From the NCBI GenBank assembly GCA_017880265.1, contig JAFJTK010000074.1, forward strand, positions 1 through 5,148: a DNA stretch of 5,148 nucleotides. Direction: 5' to 3'. The translations under genes and the position numbers were made by a program. Source of the DNA: Candidatus Pelagibacter sp. (GTDB lineage Bacteria > Pseudomonadota > Alphaproteobacteria > Pelagibacterales > Pelagibacteraceae). Positions 1 through 5,148 of the stretch are shown here, piece after piece. Numbering within the stretch: the first letter of the stretch is position 1; each line of letters begins with the position of its first letter. The notes under the pieces are model-generated. The model was not told where the DNA came from, did no database searches, and saw only the letters and a list, made by a program, of their open reading frames with translations.

Positions 1-66
1 ACCAAAGATACTAAAATTTTTATGTATAATTCAGATGAACAAATTAATGTTACAAATATAAAATAA
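1..66 (+). CDS. C-terminal end of an upstream gene, possibly LptC/LptA-type LPS transport protein (partial)
   Basis: Frame 1 is open from the window edge to a TAA at 64-66 and gives 21 residues ending in DEQINVTNIK. The coding is AT-rich like its neighbours, and the stop lies 1 nt before the lptB ATG, so this is very likely the end of a real gene in the same operon. The tail alternates polar and hydrophobic residues, as expected of the last beta strands of the periplasmic LPS-bridge proteins LptC or LptA, which are usually encoded just upstream of lptB. The fragment is too short to identify by itself, so the assignment rests mainly on gene context. Confidence 0.45.
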   Translation, partial: TKDTKIFMYNSDEQINVTNIK

Positions 67-67
67 A

Positions 68-844
68 ATGGGATTAGTTAAACAATTTAGAATTAAATCT
101 CATAAAAAACCAAATTCAATTATTTCTTTTGAAAATATAAATCTTTCTTATGGAAGTAGATTAATTTTAGATAATATAAATTTCAAAATTAATGAAGGTC
201 AAATTTTTGGAATGCTTGGTCCAAACGGAGTTGGTAAAAGTACAATTTTTAATTTAATAACTGGGCTAATTCAGCCAAATAGTGGAAAAATTAAATTAAA
301 TAATACAGATGTTTTAGATTACCCTATTTATTTAAGAACAAAGAAATTTCACATTGGTTATGTTCCTCAATATGGTGGTTATTTTAATGATCTAACTTTA
401 TATCAAAATTTAAAAGCGATCGCTGAAATCGTAATCAACGATAAAACTAGAGAAGAACATAAAATTAATTCATTAATTTCTAAATTTGAATTAGAGAATT
501 TAAAAGATGTTAAGGCTAAATTTTTATCAGGTGGTCAAAAGAAAAAATTAGTTATTGCTTTATCACTATTGAGTGATCCAAAAGTTCTTCTTTTAGATGA
601 ATGCTTTGCTGCCCTAGATGTTTTGACAATCAAAATGTTACAAGAAATAATTGTAAATTTACAAAAAGAGACAAATATAACAATTTGTATATGCGACCAC
701 CAAGCAAGAGATTTGTTAGCTTGTGTAGATAAAGCCATGATACTAAGTAACTGTAAAATAGTTGCAGAAGGTTCACCTCAGGAATTAGTAAATAATATAG
801 ACGCTAAAAGTGCTTATTTTGGTGAATCTTTTAATTTTAAATAA
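68..844 (+). CDS. lptB: LPS export ABC transporter ATP-binding protein LptB
   Basis: This is the cytoplasmic ATPase that, with membrane partners LptF and LptG, extracts LPS from the inner membrane and drives it along the LptC-A-D bridge. All ABC ATPase motifs are present in the 258 residues: Walker A GPNGVGKST (51-59, K57), Q-loop Q101, signature LSGGQ (153-157), Walker B VLLLDE (173-178, catalytic E178), D-loop ALD (182-184) and switch H211 in CDHQARDLL. LptB identity is supported by the C-terminal AYFGESFNF, like the E. coli LptB ending VYLGEDF, and by F106, which aligns with E. coli F90 at the LptFG interface. The protein carries a basic N-terminal extension of about 16 residues relative to E. 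coli LptB (241 aa). ATG 68 is the only ATG that keeps the fold intact, and no Shine-Dalgarno is visible before it. Oddities: the residue after the catalytic Glu is Cys179 rather than the usual Pro, and the usual IARAL helix reads IALSL. LptF/LptG are not in the window. Confidence 0.93.
   Translation: MGLVKQFRIKSHKKPNSIISFENINLSYGSRLILDNINFKINEGQIFGMLGPNGVGKSTIFNLITGLIQPNSGKIKLNNTDVLDYPIYLRTKKFHIGYVPQYGGYFNDLTLYQNLKAIAEIVINDKTREEHKINSLISKFELENLKDVKAKFLSGGQKKKLVIALSLLSDPKVLLLDECFAALDVLTIKMLQEIIVNLQKETNITICICDHQARDLLACVDKAMILSNCKIVAEGSPQELVNNIDAKSAYFGESFNFK
623..651 (+). promoter_or_regulatory. Possible internal sigma70-type promoter inside lptB
   Basis: TTGACA at 623-628 (6/6 to the -35 consensus) is followed after exactly 17 nt by AATAAT at 646-651 (5/6 to TATAAT). 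It lies about 200 nt upstream of the aroA start and could give aroA-cmk-rpsA-ihfB an additional promoter. The bases also encode conserved LptB sequence around VLTIK, and chance matches are frequent in AT-rich DNA, so this is a candidate only. Confidence 0.3.
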
Positions 845-849
845 ATTTA

Positions 850-2166
850 ATGGCCAATCAAATCACTGTAAAAAATAAAATTGAGAACTTCAATAAAAGT
901 ATAACGGTTTCCGGAGATAAAAGCCTAAGTATAAGATGGGTTTTGTTTTCCTCAATAGCAAAAGGTAAGTCAAAAGCTAATAATTTACTTTTATCTGAAG
1001 ATGTTTTGGCTGCAATCAATGCAGTTAAAAAATTAGGTGCAAAAGTAAAATTAAATAAAAATAATTGTACAATCTTTGGTACCGGGCCAGATGGCTACAA
1101 ATACAAAAGGAATATAACAATTAATTCAGAAAATTCAGGAACTTTAGGAAGATTGATTATGGGTCTATTGATTGATACGCCTCATAAAATAAAAATTATT
1201 GGTGATAAAAGTTTATCTAAAAGAGATTTTAATAGAATTGCAGAGCCTTTAAAAAAATTTGGTGCTAACATTAAGCTCACAAATAAAGGATTGCCCTTAA
1301 CAATCAAAGGAAGTGAAAATCCTTTGCCAATAAATTATTTAGAGAACAAAGGCTCAGCTCAAGTAAAAAGTAGTATTATTTTAGCAGGTTTAAAAACGGG
1401 AGGTAAAACTTCTATCAAAGCTAAACCAAGCAGAAATCACACTGAGCTTTTATGTAAATACTTAAAGCTACCTCTAAAAGTAAAAAAGAAGAAAAACTAC
1501 GATTTAATAGAAGTTTCAAAAGCTAAAAAAATAAAACCTTTAAATTATAAGATACCATCAGACATCAGCTCAGGAGCTTTTTTTATTGTGTTAACAGCAC
1601 TATCTAATAATTCAAAGTTATTGATTAAAAATGTTAACATCAATCCATCTAGAATTGGCATAATAACTATATTAAAAAAAATGGGTGTTAACATCCAATT
1701 TAAGAATAAAAAGAATTACAAAGGTGAACTCGTAGCTGATATTTCAATTACAACTGCAAAAAAATTGAAACCAATTAATTGTCCACCTAAACTTAATAGT
1801 GGTGCCATTGACGAATTTTTAATAATTTTTTTAGTTGCAGCTAAAGCAAATGGAGTTTCATACTTTAAAGATATCGGTGAACTTAACCAAAAGGAAAGTC
1901 CTAGATTAAAATGGGGTGCAAAAATTCTAAATAAAATGGGAATTAAAACAATAACAACTGACAACTCCATTAAAATATTTGGTAACCCTAATTTAAATGT
2001 TAATAAAAAGATTGTTATTAAAGATTACCTAAAAGATCATCGGGTTTTTATGACAAGTGTAATCGCAGCTTCAGTTTTCGGTGGAACATGGAATATTCAT
2101 GATAAAGATTCTATAAAGACTTCCTTTCCAACATTCCTAGATATAGTAAATGGTTTAAAAAAATAA
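850..2166 (+). CDS. aroA: 3-phosphoshikimate 1-carboxyvinyltransferase (EPSP synthase)
   Basis: AroA transfers the enolpyruvyl group of PEP to shikimate-3-phosphate, the sixth step of the shikimate pathway to chorismate. The 438-residue length is normal. Active-site landmarks run in order: GDKSLSIR (22-29; K24, S25, R29), NSGTLGR (95-101), GDKSLSKR with R125, SAQVKS (169-174), SRNHTE (194-199), SDISSGAF (237-244), IDE with catalytic D321/E322, KESPR (348-352), DHR (396-398) and IKTSFPTF (422-429). SAQVKS, SRxHTE, IDE and TSFPxF resemble class II, CP4-like alphaproteobacterial enzymes, but the glycine of the PEP-loop (G97, E. coli Gly96) is kept, where CP4 has Ala. Departures from consensus are I28 for His in GDKSISHR, RDF for RPM after K124, and Pro351 for Asp in KE[ST]DR. 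The gene starts 5 nt after the lptB stop without a Shine-Dalgarno and ends by sharing an A with the cmk ATG. Confidence 0.95.
   Translation: MANQITVKNKIENFNKSITVSGDKSLSIRWVLFSSIAKGKSKANNLLLSEDVLAAINAVKKLGAKVKLNKNNCTIFGTGPDGYKYKRNITINSENSGTLGRLIMGLLIDTPHKIKIIGDKSLSKRDFNRIAEPLKKFGANIKLTNKGLPLTIKGSENPLPINYLENKGSAQVKSSIILAGLKTGGKTSIKAKPSRNHTELLCKYLKLPLKVKKKKNYDLIEVSKAKKIKPLNYKIPSDISSGAFFIVLTALSNNSKLLIKNVNINPSRIGIITILKKMGVNIQFKNKKNYKGELVADISITTAKKLKPINCPPKLNSGAIDEFLIIFLVAAKANGVSYFKDIGELNQKESPRLKWGAKILNKMGIKTITTDNSIKIFGNPNLNVNKKIVIKDYLKDHRVFMTSVIAASVFGGTWNIHDKDSIKTSFPTFLDIVNGLKK
2157..2163 (+). other. A7 slippery run directly before the aroA stop
   Basis: The last aroA codons read GGT TTA AAA AAA TAA, giving the heptamer A AAA AAA at 2157-2163, preceded by TTT. 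A -1 ribosomal slip, or one extra A added by RNA polymerase, would bypass the aroA stop, read ATA at 2163-2165 and continue in frame through the cmk ATG at 2166. The geometry is visible in the sequence; that any slippage occurs is speculation, since A runs are common here. Confidence 0.2.
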
Positions 2167-2168
2167 TG
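2164..2168 (+). other. TAATG stop/start overlap, aroA-cmk
   Basis: The aroA stop TAA (2164-2166) and the cmk ATG (2166-2168) share one A. No Shine-Dalgarno is visible upstream, so cmk translation is probably coupled to termination on aroA by reinitiation. Confidence 0.75.
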
Positions 2169-2822
2169 ATAAAAAGAAAAAATATTATTAAAATTGCAAT
2201 CGACTCCCCTGCTGCTGCTGGAGCTGGGACATTAGCAAAAGCGATCTCTAAACATTATAATCTCTTTTATTTAGATACTGGAAAAATTTATAGAATGATT
2301 GCTTATTTAAAAATTAAATTTCCAAAAAAATTTAATCAAAGCTTTATCAAATCTAAGATTAAAACTCTCAAAGTAAAAGATCTAGCTAATAAAGCATTAT
2401 TGTCAGATGAAGTAGGAACAGAAGCATCAATTATATCGAAAGTAAAAAGTACAAGAAAACTTGTTCATTCATTTCAGTTAAATTTCGCCTACAATCCTCC
2501 AAAAAACTATAAAGGATCATGTCTTGATGGAAGGGATATCACTTACAATATTGTGCCCGATGCTGATTTTAAATTCTTCATTACAGCAAATGTAAAAACA
2601 AGAGCACTTAGAAGATATAAAGAGCTTAAAAGTCTAAAGAAGGATATTTCCTTTAAAGAGGTACTAAAAAGTATCCAAAAACGTGATAAAAGTGACTATA
2701 ATAGAAAAATATCTCCCTTAAAGAAAACTAAAGATTCAGTGTTGCTAAATACATCGAAACTTACTAAAAGAGCGTGTTTTTTAAAAATAAAAAAAATTAT
2801 AGACAGGAAAATTAATACTTAA
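2166..2822 (+). CDS. cmk: Cytidylate kinase (CMP/dCMP kinase) with an atypical P-loop
   Basis: Cmk phosphorylates CMP and dCMP with ATP, recycling pyrimidines toward CTP and dCTP. The 218-residue length is normal. The fold is recognisable from IAIDSPAAAGAGT (10-22), LDTGKIYR (36-43), the NMP-binding insert with TRKLVHSFQ (96-104), DGRD (121-124), PDADFKFFITA (131-141) and the lid RDKSDYNRKISPL (173-185). By alignment from memory to E. coli Cmk, the CMP contacts are kept: S36 as T38, R41 as R43, R110 as R97, D132 as D124, and R181/R188 as R173/R180. The ATP-binding P-loop is not canonical: the usual GPxxxGKGT reads SPAAAGAGT, so the Walker A lysine is Ala20 and the first glycine is Ser14. GRDIGT is also changed to GRDITY. 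The frame is intact and embedded in a conserved operon, so it looks like a functional lineage variant rather than a pseudogene. It overlaps aroA and rpsA by one base each. Confidence 0.9.
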   Translation: MIKRKNIIKIAIDSPAAAGAGTLAKAISKHYNLFYLDTGKIYRMIAYLKIKFPKKFNQSFIKSKIKTLKVKDLANKALLSDEVGTEASIISKVKSTRKLVHSFQLNFAYNPPKNYKGSCLDGRDITYNIVPDADFKFFITANVKTRALRRYKELKSLKKDISFKEVLKSIQKRDKSDYNRKISPLKKTKDSVLLNTSKLTKRACFLKIKKIIDRKINT

Positions 2823-2824
2823 TG
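2820..2824 (+). other. TAATG stop/start overlap, cmk-rpsA
   Basis: The cmk stop TAA (2820-2822) shares its last A with the rpsA ATG (2822-2824). An AGGA at 2805-2808 lies 13 nt upstream, farther than an ideal Shine-Dalgarno, so coupling to cmk translation is the more likely route for S1 initiation. Confidence 0.7.
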
Positions 2825-4549
2825 GAAATATACAAAGACCTTTCAAATCCAGCATCACAAGAATTCGAAAAATTACTAAATAGCCAACTCTCTAAAATCC
2901 AAATTGAAGAAGGTAAGATAATAGAAGGTAAGATTAACAAAATTACAGAAAAATTTGTTTTCTTATTTGTCGAAGGCTTAAAAAGTGAACCAGTGCTTGA
3001 TGTGAATGAGTTAAAAAGCATGGGTCTTGGTGAAAAAATAAAAGTTGGTGAAACTATTCCAGTATTATTAGAAAAAATTGAAGATAAACATGGTGAAGTG
3101 CTAGTTTCTGCTAGCAAAGCTCAAAAAATTAAAGGTTGGGACAAGCTTGTTGAAGCTTATGAGAAAAATGAACCAATCATGGGTAAAATTACTTCAAAAT
3201 GTAAAGGTGGCTGTATCGTTGAACACATCGATACTGGTTCTCTTATGTTTTTACCTGGATCACAAATTAGTGACAAACCATTAAAAGATATTAGTCATTT
3301 AATGAATGAACCTCAAAAATTTGCTCTAATAAAATTAGATAAAGTTAGAGGAAATGCTTGTGTTTCAAGAAGAGAAATAATTTCATCATTTAAAAAAGAA
3401 GACAAAGCAAAAATTATCGAAAAATATAAAGTTGGAGATATCATCAAGGGTGCTGAGGTTAAAGGTTATAGTTCTTTTGGATGTTTCTTTAATGTAAATG
3501 GTGAGCTTGATGTTTTAGTTCACTTACAAGAAATTTCTTATTCAAGAGTTAATCATCCAGATGAAGTTTTTAATATCGGTGAAAAACATGATTTAAAAGT
3601 AATCACAGTAGATAAAGAAAAGCTACAAGTTGGTTGTTCTGTAAAACAACTATCTCCAGATCCTTTTGAGCACATCGAAAACTATGAATTAAATAAAATT
3701 TATAAAGTTAAAGTTGTAAAATTAATGGACTTTGGTGCATTCTGTGAACTAGAGCCAGGACTTACAACTTTGCTTCACTCAAGCGAACTAAGTTGGACTA
3801 AGAAAAATATTTCAGCTAAAAAAATGTTTAAAGTTGGAGATGAAATCGACTGTATAATTACTGAAATTGACAAAGATAAAAGACGTGTTGCAATTTCACA
3901 TAGATTAACTCAAGACAATCCATTTGAAACATTTGAAACAAAATACCCTGTTGGAACAATTGTTGAAGGTGAAGTGGTAAATAAAAATGAATACTCACTA
4001 TTTGTTAAAGTTGAAGACTTAGATGTAGATGCATTTTTACATTGCAATGATTTAACTTATCTAAACAATGGCGAAGAAGAATTAGAGAAGTACAAAAAAG
4101 GTGATAAAATTAAAGTTAAAGTACTTGAAATAAAAGCCTCAGAACAAAAAATTAGAGTTGGTTTAAGACAAACTCAAGCAGATCCTTTTGATTGGTTTAA
4201 AGATAAATCTAAAAACCAAACAATTACTGTTAAAGTAATATCTACGGACAACAAAGGTTTAACGGTTAGACCTGAAGGTTGTGAAATGGATTTTCAAATT
4301 AAAAAATCAGCAATCGCAATTAATGCAGCTGATGCTAGACCAAGCAGATGGACAGGTGGAGAAAAACTTGACTGTGCAATAGCTGATCTTGATTTAGATA
4401 AGAGAAAAGTAACTTTAAGTATTAAATTATTGGAAGAAATTGAGAAAAAAGAAGCTTTAGATAAATACGGATCTGAAGGTTCAGGTAAAAACTTACCGTT
4501 CTCATCTCTTTCTGAAGATTTAAAGAAAAAAGAAGAAGATAAAGAGTAA
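2822..4549 (+). CDS. rpsA: 30S ribosomal protein S1
   Basis: S1 binds single-stranded mRNA on the 30S subunit and is needed to initiate on messages with weak or no Shine-Dalgarno. The 575-residue protein contains six S1 (OB-fold) repeats at roughly 30-99, 116-184, 203-275, 289-361, 376-449 and 463-535, the full proteobacterial set (E. coli S1 is 557 aa). Diagnostic stretches are FLPGSQISDKPLKD (143-156) and KLDKVRGNACVSRR (171-184) in repeat 2, typical of alphaproteobacteria; FGCFFNVNGELDVLVHLQEI (219-238) in repeat 3; and MDFGAFCELEPGLTTLLH (302-319) in repeat 4. The links QLSPDPF (276-282), RLTQDNPF (361-368) and RQTQADPF (449-456) fit the inter-repeat joints of the family. A charged tail (about 540-575) closes the protein. 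It follows cmk and precedes ihfB, as in many proteobacteria. S1 usually autoregulates its own translation; no clear leader structure is visible because the start is buried in cmk. Confidence 0.97.
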   Translation: MEIYKDLSNPASQEFEKLLNSQLSKIQIEEGKIIEGKINKITEKFVFLFVEGLKSEPVLDVNELKSMGLGEKIKVGETIPVLLEKIEDKHGEVLVSASKAQKIKGWDKLVEAYEKNEPIMGKITSKCKGGCIVEHIDTGSLMFLPGSQISDKPLKDISHLMNEPQKFALIKLDKVRGNACVSRREIISSFKKEDKAKIIEKYKVGDIIKGAEVKGYSSFGCFFNVNGELDVLVHLQEISYSRVNHPDEVFNIGEKHDLKVITVDKEKLQVGCSVKQLSPDPFEHIENYELNKIYKVKVVKLMDFGAFCELEPGLTTLLHSSELSWTKKNISAKKMFKVGDEIDCIITEIDKDKRRVAISHRLTQDNPFETFETKYPVGTIVEGEVVNKNEYSLFVKVEDLDVDAFLHCNDLTYLNNGEEELEKYKKGDKIKVKVLEIKASEQKIRVGLRQTQADPFDWFKDKSKNQTITVKVISTDNKGLTVRPEGCEMDFQIKKSAIAINAADARPSRWTGGEKLDCAIADLDLDKRKVTLSIKLLEEIEKKEALDKYGSEGSGKNLPFSSLSEDLKKKEEDKE

Positions 4550-4551
4550 AC

Positions 4552-4556
4552 AGAAG
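4552..4556 (+). promoter_or_regulatory. Weak Shine-Dalgarno-like site for ihfB
   Basis: AGAAG at 4552-4556 is one mismatch from AGGAG and lies 7 nt before TTG 4564. It lies in the 14-nt rpsA-ihfB gap and is the only ribosome-binding-like element supporting the TTG start. Confidence 0.35.
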
Positions 4557-4563
4557 ATTTAAA

Positions 4564-4854
4564 TTGGCTATTGTAAAATCAAAGCTTTTAAAACAACTCT
4601 CCGAAAACTATCCCAATTTTCTAAAAAAAGACCTCGAAAAGTTTACCAATATAATTTTAAACGAAATTAAACGTGCCCTTAAAAGAGGTGACCGAGTTGA
4701 ACTTAGAGGTTTTGGAGTATTTTCAACCAATATCCAAAAAGCAAGGATTAGCAGAAACCCTAAAACAGGCGAAAAGGTAAATACACCAGAAAAGAAAACA
4801 ATTCACTTTAAAATGTCAAAAGACTTGTTTAAAAAATTAAACGATGAAACATAA
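4564..4854 (+). CDS. ihfB: Integration host factor subunit beta (TTG start)
   Basis: IhfB pairs with IhfA to form IHF, a nucleoid protein that makes sharp site-specific DNA bends for transcription, replication and recombination. The 96 residues match the HU/IHF fold: an N-terminal dimerisation helix pair (about 4-40), then RGDRVELRGFGVFS (41-54) and the DNA-binding arm with ARISRNPKTGEKV (60-72). P66 in RNPKTG is the proline expected to intercalate at the bend. VELRGFG, the long C-terminal helix FKMSKDLFKKLN (82-93) and the position after rpsA favour IhfB over HU or IhfA. The start is TTG: the frame is open upstream only to the TAA at 4540-4542, with no ATG or GTG in between, and the next in-frame ATG is at codon 84. 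The arm has Ser in place of the common Gly before RNPKTG. The gene's 3' end overlaps pyrF by 11 nt. IhfA is not in the window. Confidence 0.92.
   Translation: MAIVKSKLLKQLSENYPNFLKKDLEKFTNIILNEIKRALKRGDRVELRGFGVFSTNIQKARISRNPKTGEKVNTPEKKTIHFKMSKDLFKKLNDET
4844..4854 (+). other. 11-nt coding overlap, ihfB-pyrF
   Basis: The pyrF ATG (4844-4846) lies upstream of the ihfB stop TAA (4852-4854) in a different frame. There is no Shine-Dalgarno just upstream of this ATG, which is consistent with translational coupling. A later start for pyrF is unlikely because the first conserved strand begins at residue 5. Confidence 0.7.
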
Positions 4855-5148
4855 AAACATTTTTGTTGCTTGTGATACTTCTAATTTAAGTGAAATAAAA
4901 AAAATAATAAAACAAACTCAGACAAATAAACTTAAAGTTGTCCCTAAATTTGGCTTACAATTTTTTTACTCTAAAAATGGAAGAAAATTTTTAGAAAATT
5001 TTAAAAAAGACTTTTGGCTTGATTTGAAAATTAACGACATTCCCCAAACTGCTTTATCTGCAGTAGACAGTTTAAAAGATCTAAAAAGATGTAAATATAT
5101 AACTGTCCATGTAAATGGAGGTCTTGAGATGTTAAAGGCTATTAAAAA
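4844..5148 (+). CDS. pyrF: Orotidine 5'-phosphate decarboxylase, N-terminal part (runs off the window)
   Basis: PyrF decarboxylates OMP to UMP, the last step of de novo UMP synthesis. The ATG at 4844 lies inside the end of ihfB in another frame, and 101 codons are readable before the window ends, of the roughly 230 typical for bacterial PyrF. The first TIM-barrel strands are clear: IFVACD (6-11; D11 matches the substrate-binding Asp of VALD), KFGLQFF (35-41; K35 matches the Lys of K[IV]GxxxF), LDLKINDIPQT (59-69), carrying the catalytic D60-x-K62-x-x-D65 array, and ITVHVNGG (86-93) with H89. The usual DLKFHDIPNT is altered to DLKINDIPQT, but the catalytic residues are retained. The 11-nt overlap implies coupled translation with ihfB. 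No lapA/lapB lies between ihfB and pyrF, unlike many gammaproteobacteria. The C-terminal half, with the phosphate-binding loop, cannot be judged. Confidence 0.88.
   Translation, partial: MKHKNIFVACDTSNLSEIKKIIKQTQTNKLKVVPKFGLQFFYSKNGRKFLENFKKDFWLDLKINDIPQTALSAVDSLKDLKRCKYITVHVNGGLEMLKAIK

Noticed and set aside
416..423. GCGATCGC octamer, identical to the cyanobacterial HIP1 palindrome
   Set aside because: It occurs only once in the window, inside conserved LptB coding sequence, in a genome that does not look cyanobacterial. A repeat element would need many copies.
535..738. Minus-strand open frame inside lptB
   Set aside because: It lies antisense to the conserved signature and Walker B region of LptB and has no recognisable family features.
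1631..1693. Two TGTTAACA palindromes 54 nt apart in aroA (1632-1639 and 1686-1693), resembling paired operator sites
   Set aside because: Both fall on the codons of a Val-Asn-Ile triplet (GTT AAC ATC) in the same protein, and the flanking arms do not match beyond the core. Coding explains them.
1716..1970. Minus-strand open frame inside aroA with a hydrophobic stretch
   Set aside because: It is antisense to the catalytic IDE and KES regions of AroA; the hydrophobic appearance comes from AT-rich complementary codons.
2742..2770. Possible rpsA promoter in the end of cmk (TTGCTA, 17 nt, TAAAAG)
   Set aside because: Each hexamer matches only 4/6, which is expected by chance in DNA this AT-rich.
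2776..2796. T6 followed by A-rich runs near the end of cmk, resembling a terminator tail
   Set aside because: There is no GC-rich stem before it, and it encodes the FLKIKK segment of Cmk. A terminator here would cut off rpsA.
2812..3117. Minus-strand open frame across the cmk-rpsA junction
   Set aside because: It is antisense to S1 repeat 1, serine- and proline-rich with low complexity, and has no separate promoter or family match.

Overview
The window is a gene-dense, very AT-rich stretch of bacterial chromosome with every gene on the + strand. In order it holds the 3' end of a gene that looks like part of the lipopolysaccharide (LPS) transport system (lptC or lptA), then lptB, aroA, cmk, rpsA, ihfB and the 5' part of pyrF. 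LptB, the class II-like EPSP synthase, the alphaproteobacterial style of ribosomal protein S1, the lysine-rich low-GC coding and the near absence of intergenic DNA together suggest a streamlined alphaproteobacterium. The SAR11/Pelagibacterales group is the best guess. This placement comes from protein style and gene order, because no marker such as 16S rRNA is present.

Layout: 1-66 is the end of an upstream reading frame. lptB (68-844) follows after 1 nt. aroA (850-2166) starts 5 nt after lptB. cmk (2166-2822) and rpsA (2822-4549) are each joined to the preceding gene by a one-base TAATG stop/start overlap. ihfB (4564-4854) starts with TTG after a 14-nt gap. pyrF (4844 to beyond the window end) overlaps ihfB by 11 nt. 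No gap exceeds 14 nt, and I see no terminator, tRNA, mobile element, CRISPR array or riboswitch. The genes are probably co-transcribed. Hardly any start codon has a recognisable Shine-Dalgarno sequence, so start/stop coupling and S1-mediated mRNA binding may matter more here.

Functions: LptB powers LPS export to the outer membrane. AroA makes EPSP in the shikimate pathway. Cmk phosphorylates CMP/dCMP and PyrF makes UMP, so both feed pyrimidine nucleotides. S1 delivers mRNA to the ribosome. IhfB is one half of the DNA-bending protein IHF. The aroA-cmk-rpsA-ihfB order is a widely conserved proteobacterial housekeeping cluster; here it is joined to the lpt genes on one side and pyrF on the other.

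Nothing in the window looks like an undescribed defence or mobile system. The most notable signal is the cytidylate kinase: its ATP-binding P-loop has lost the normally invariant lysine and the first glycine, while the CMP-binding residues and the lid arginines remain. A secondary curiosity is an A7 slippery run just before the aroA stop, placed so that a -1 slip would read straight into cmk.
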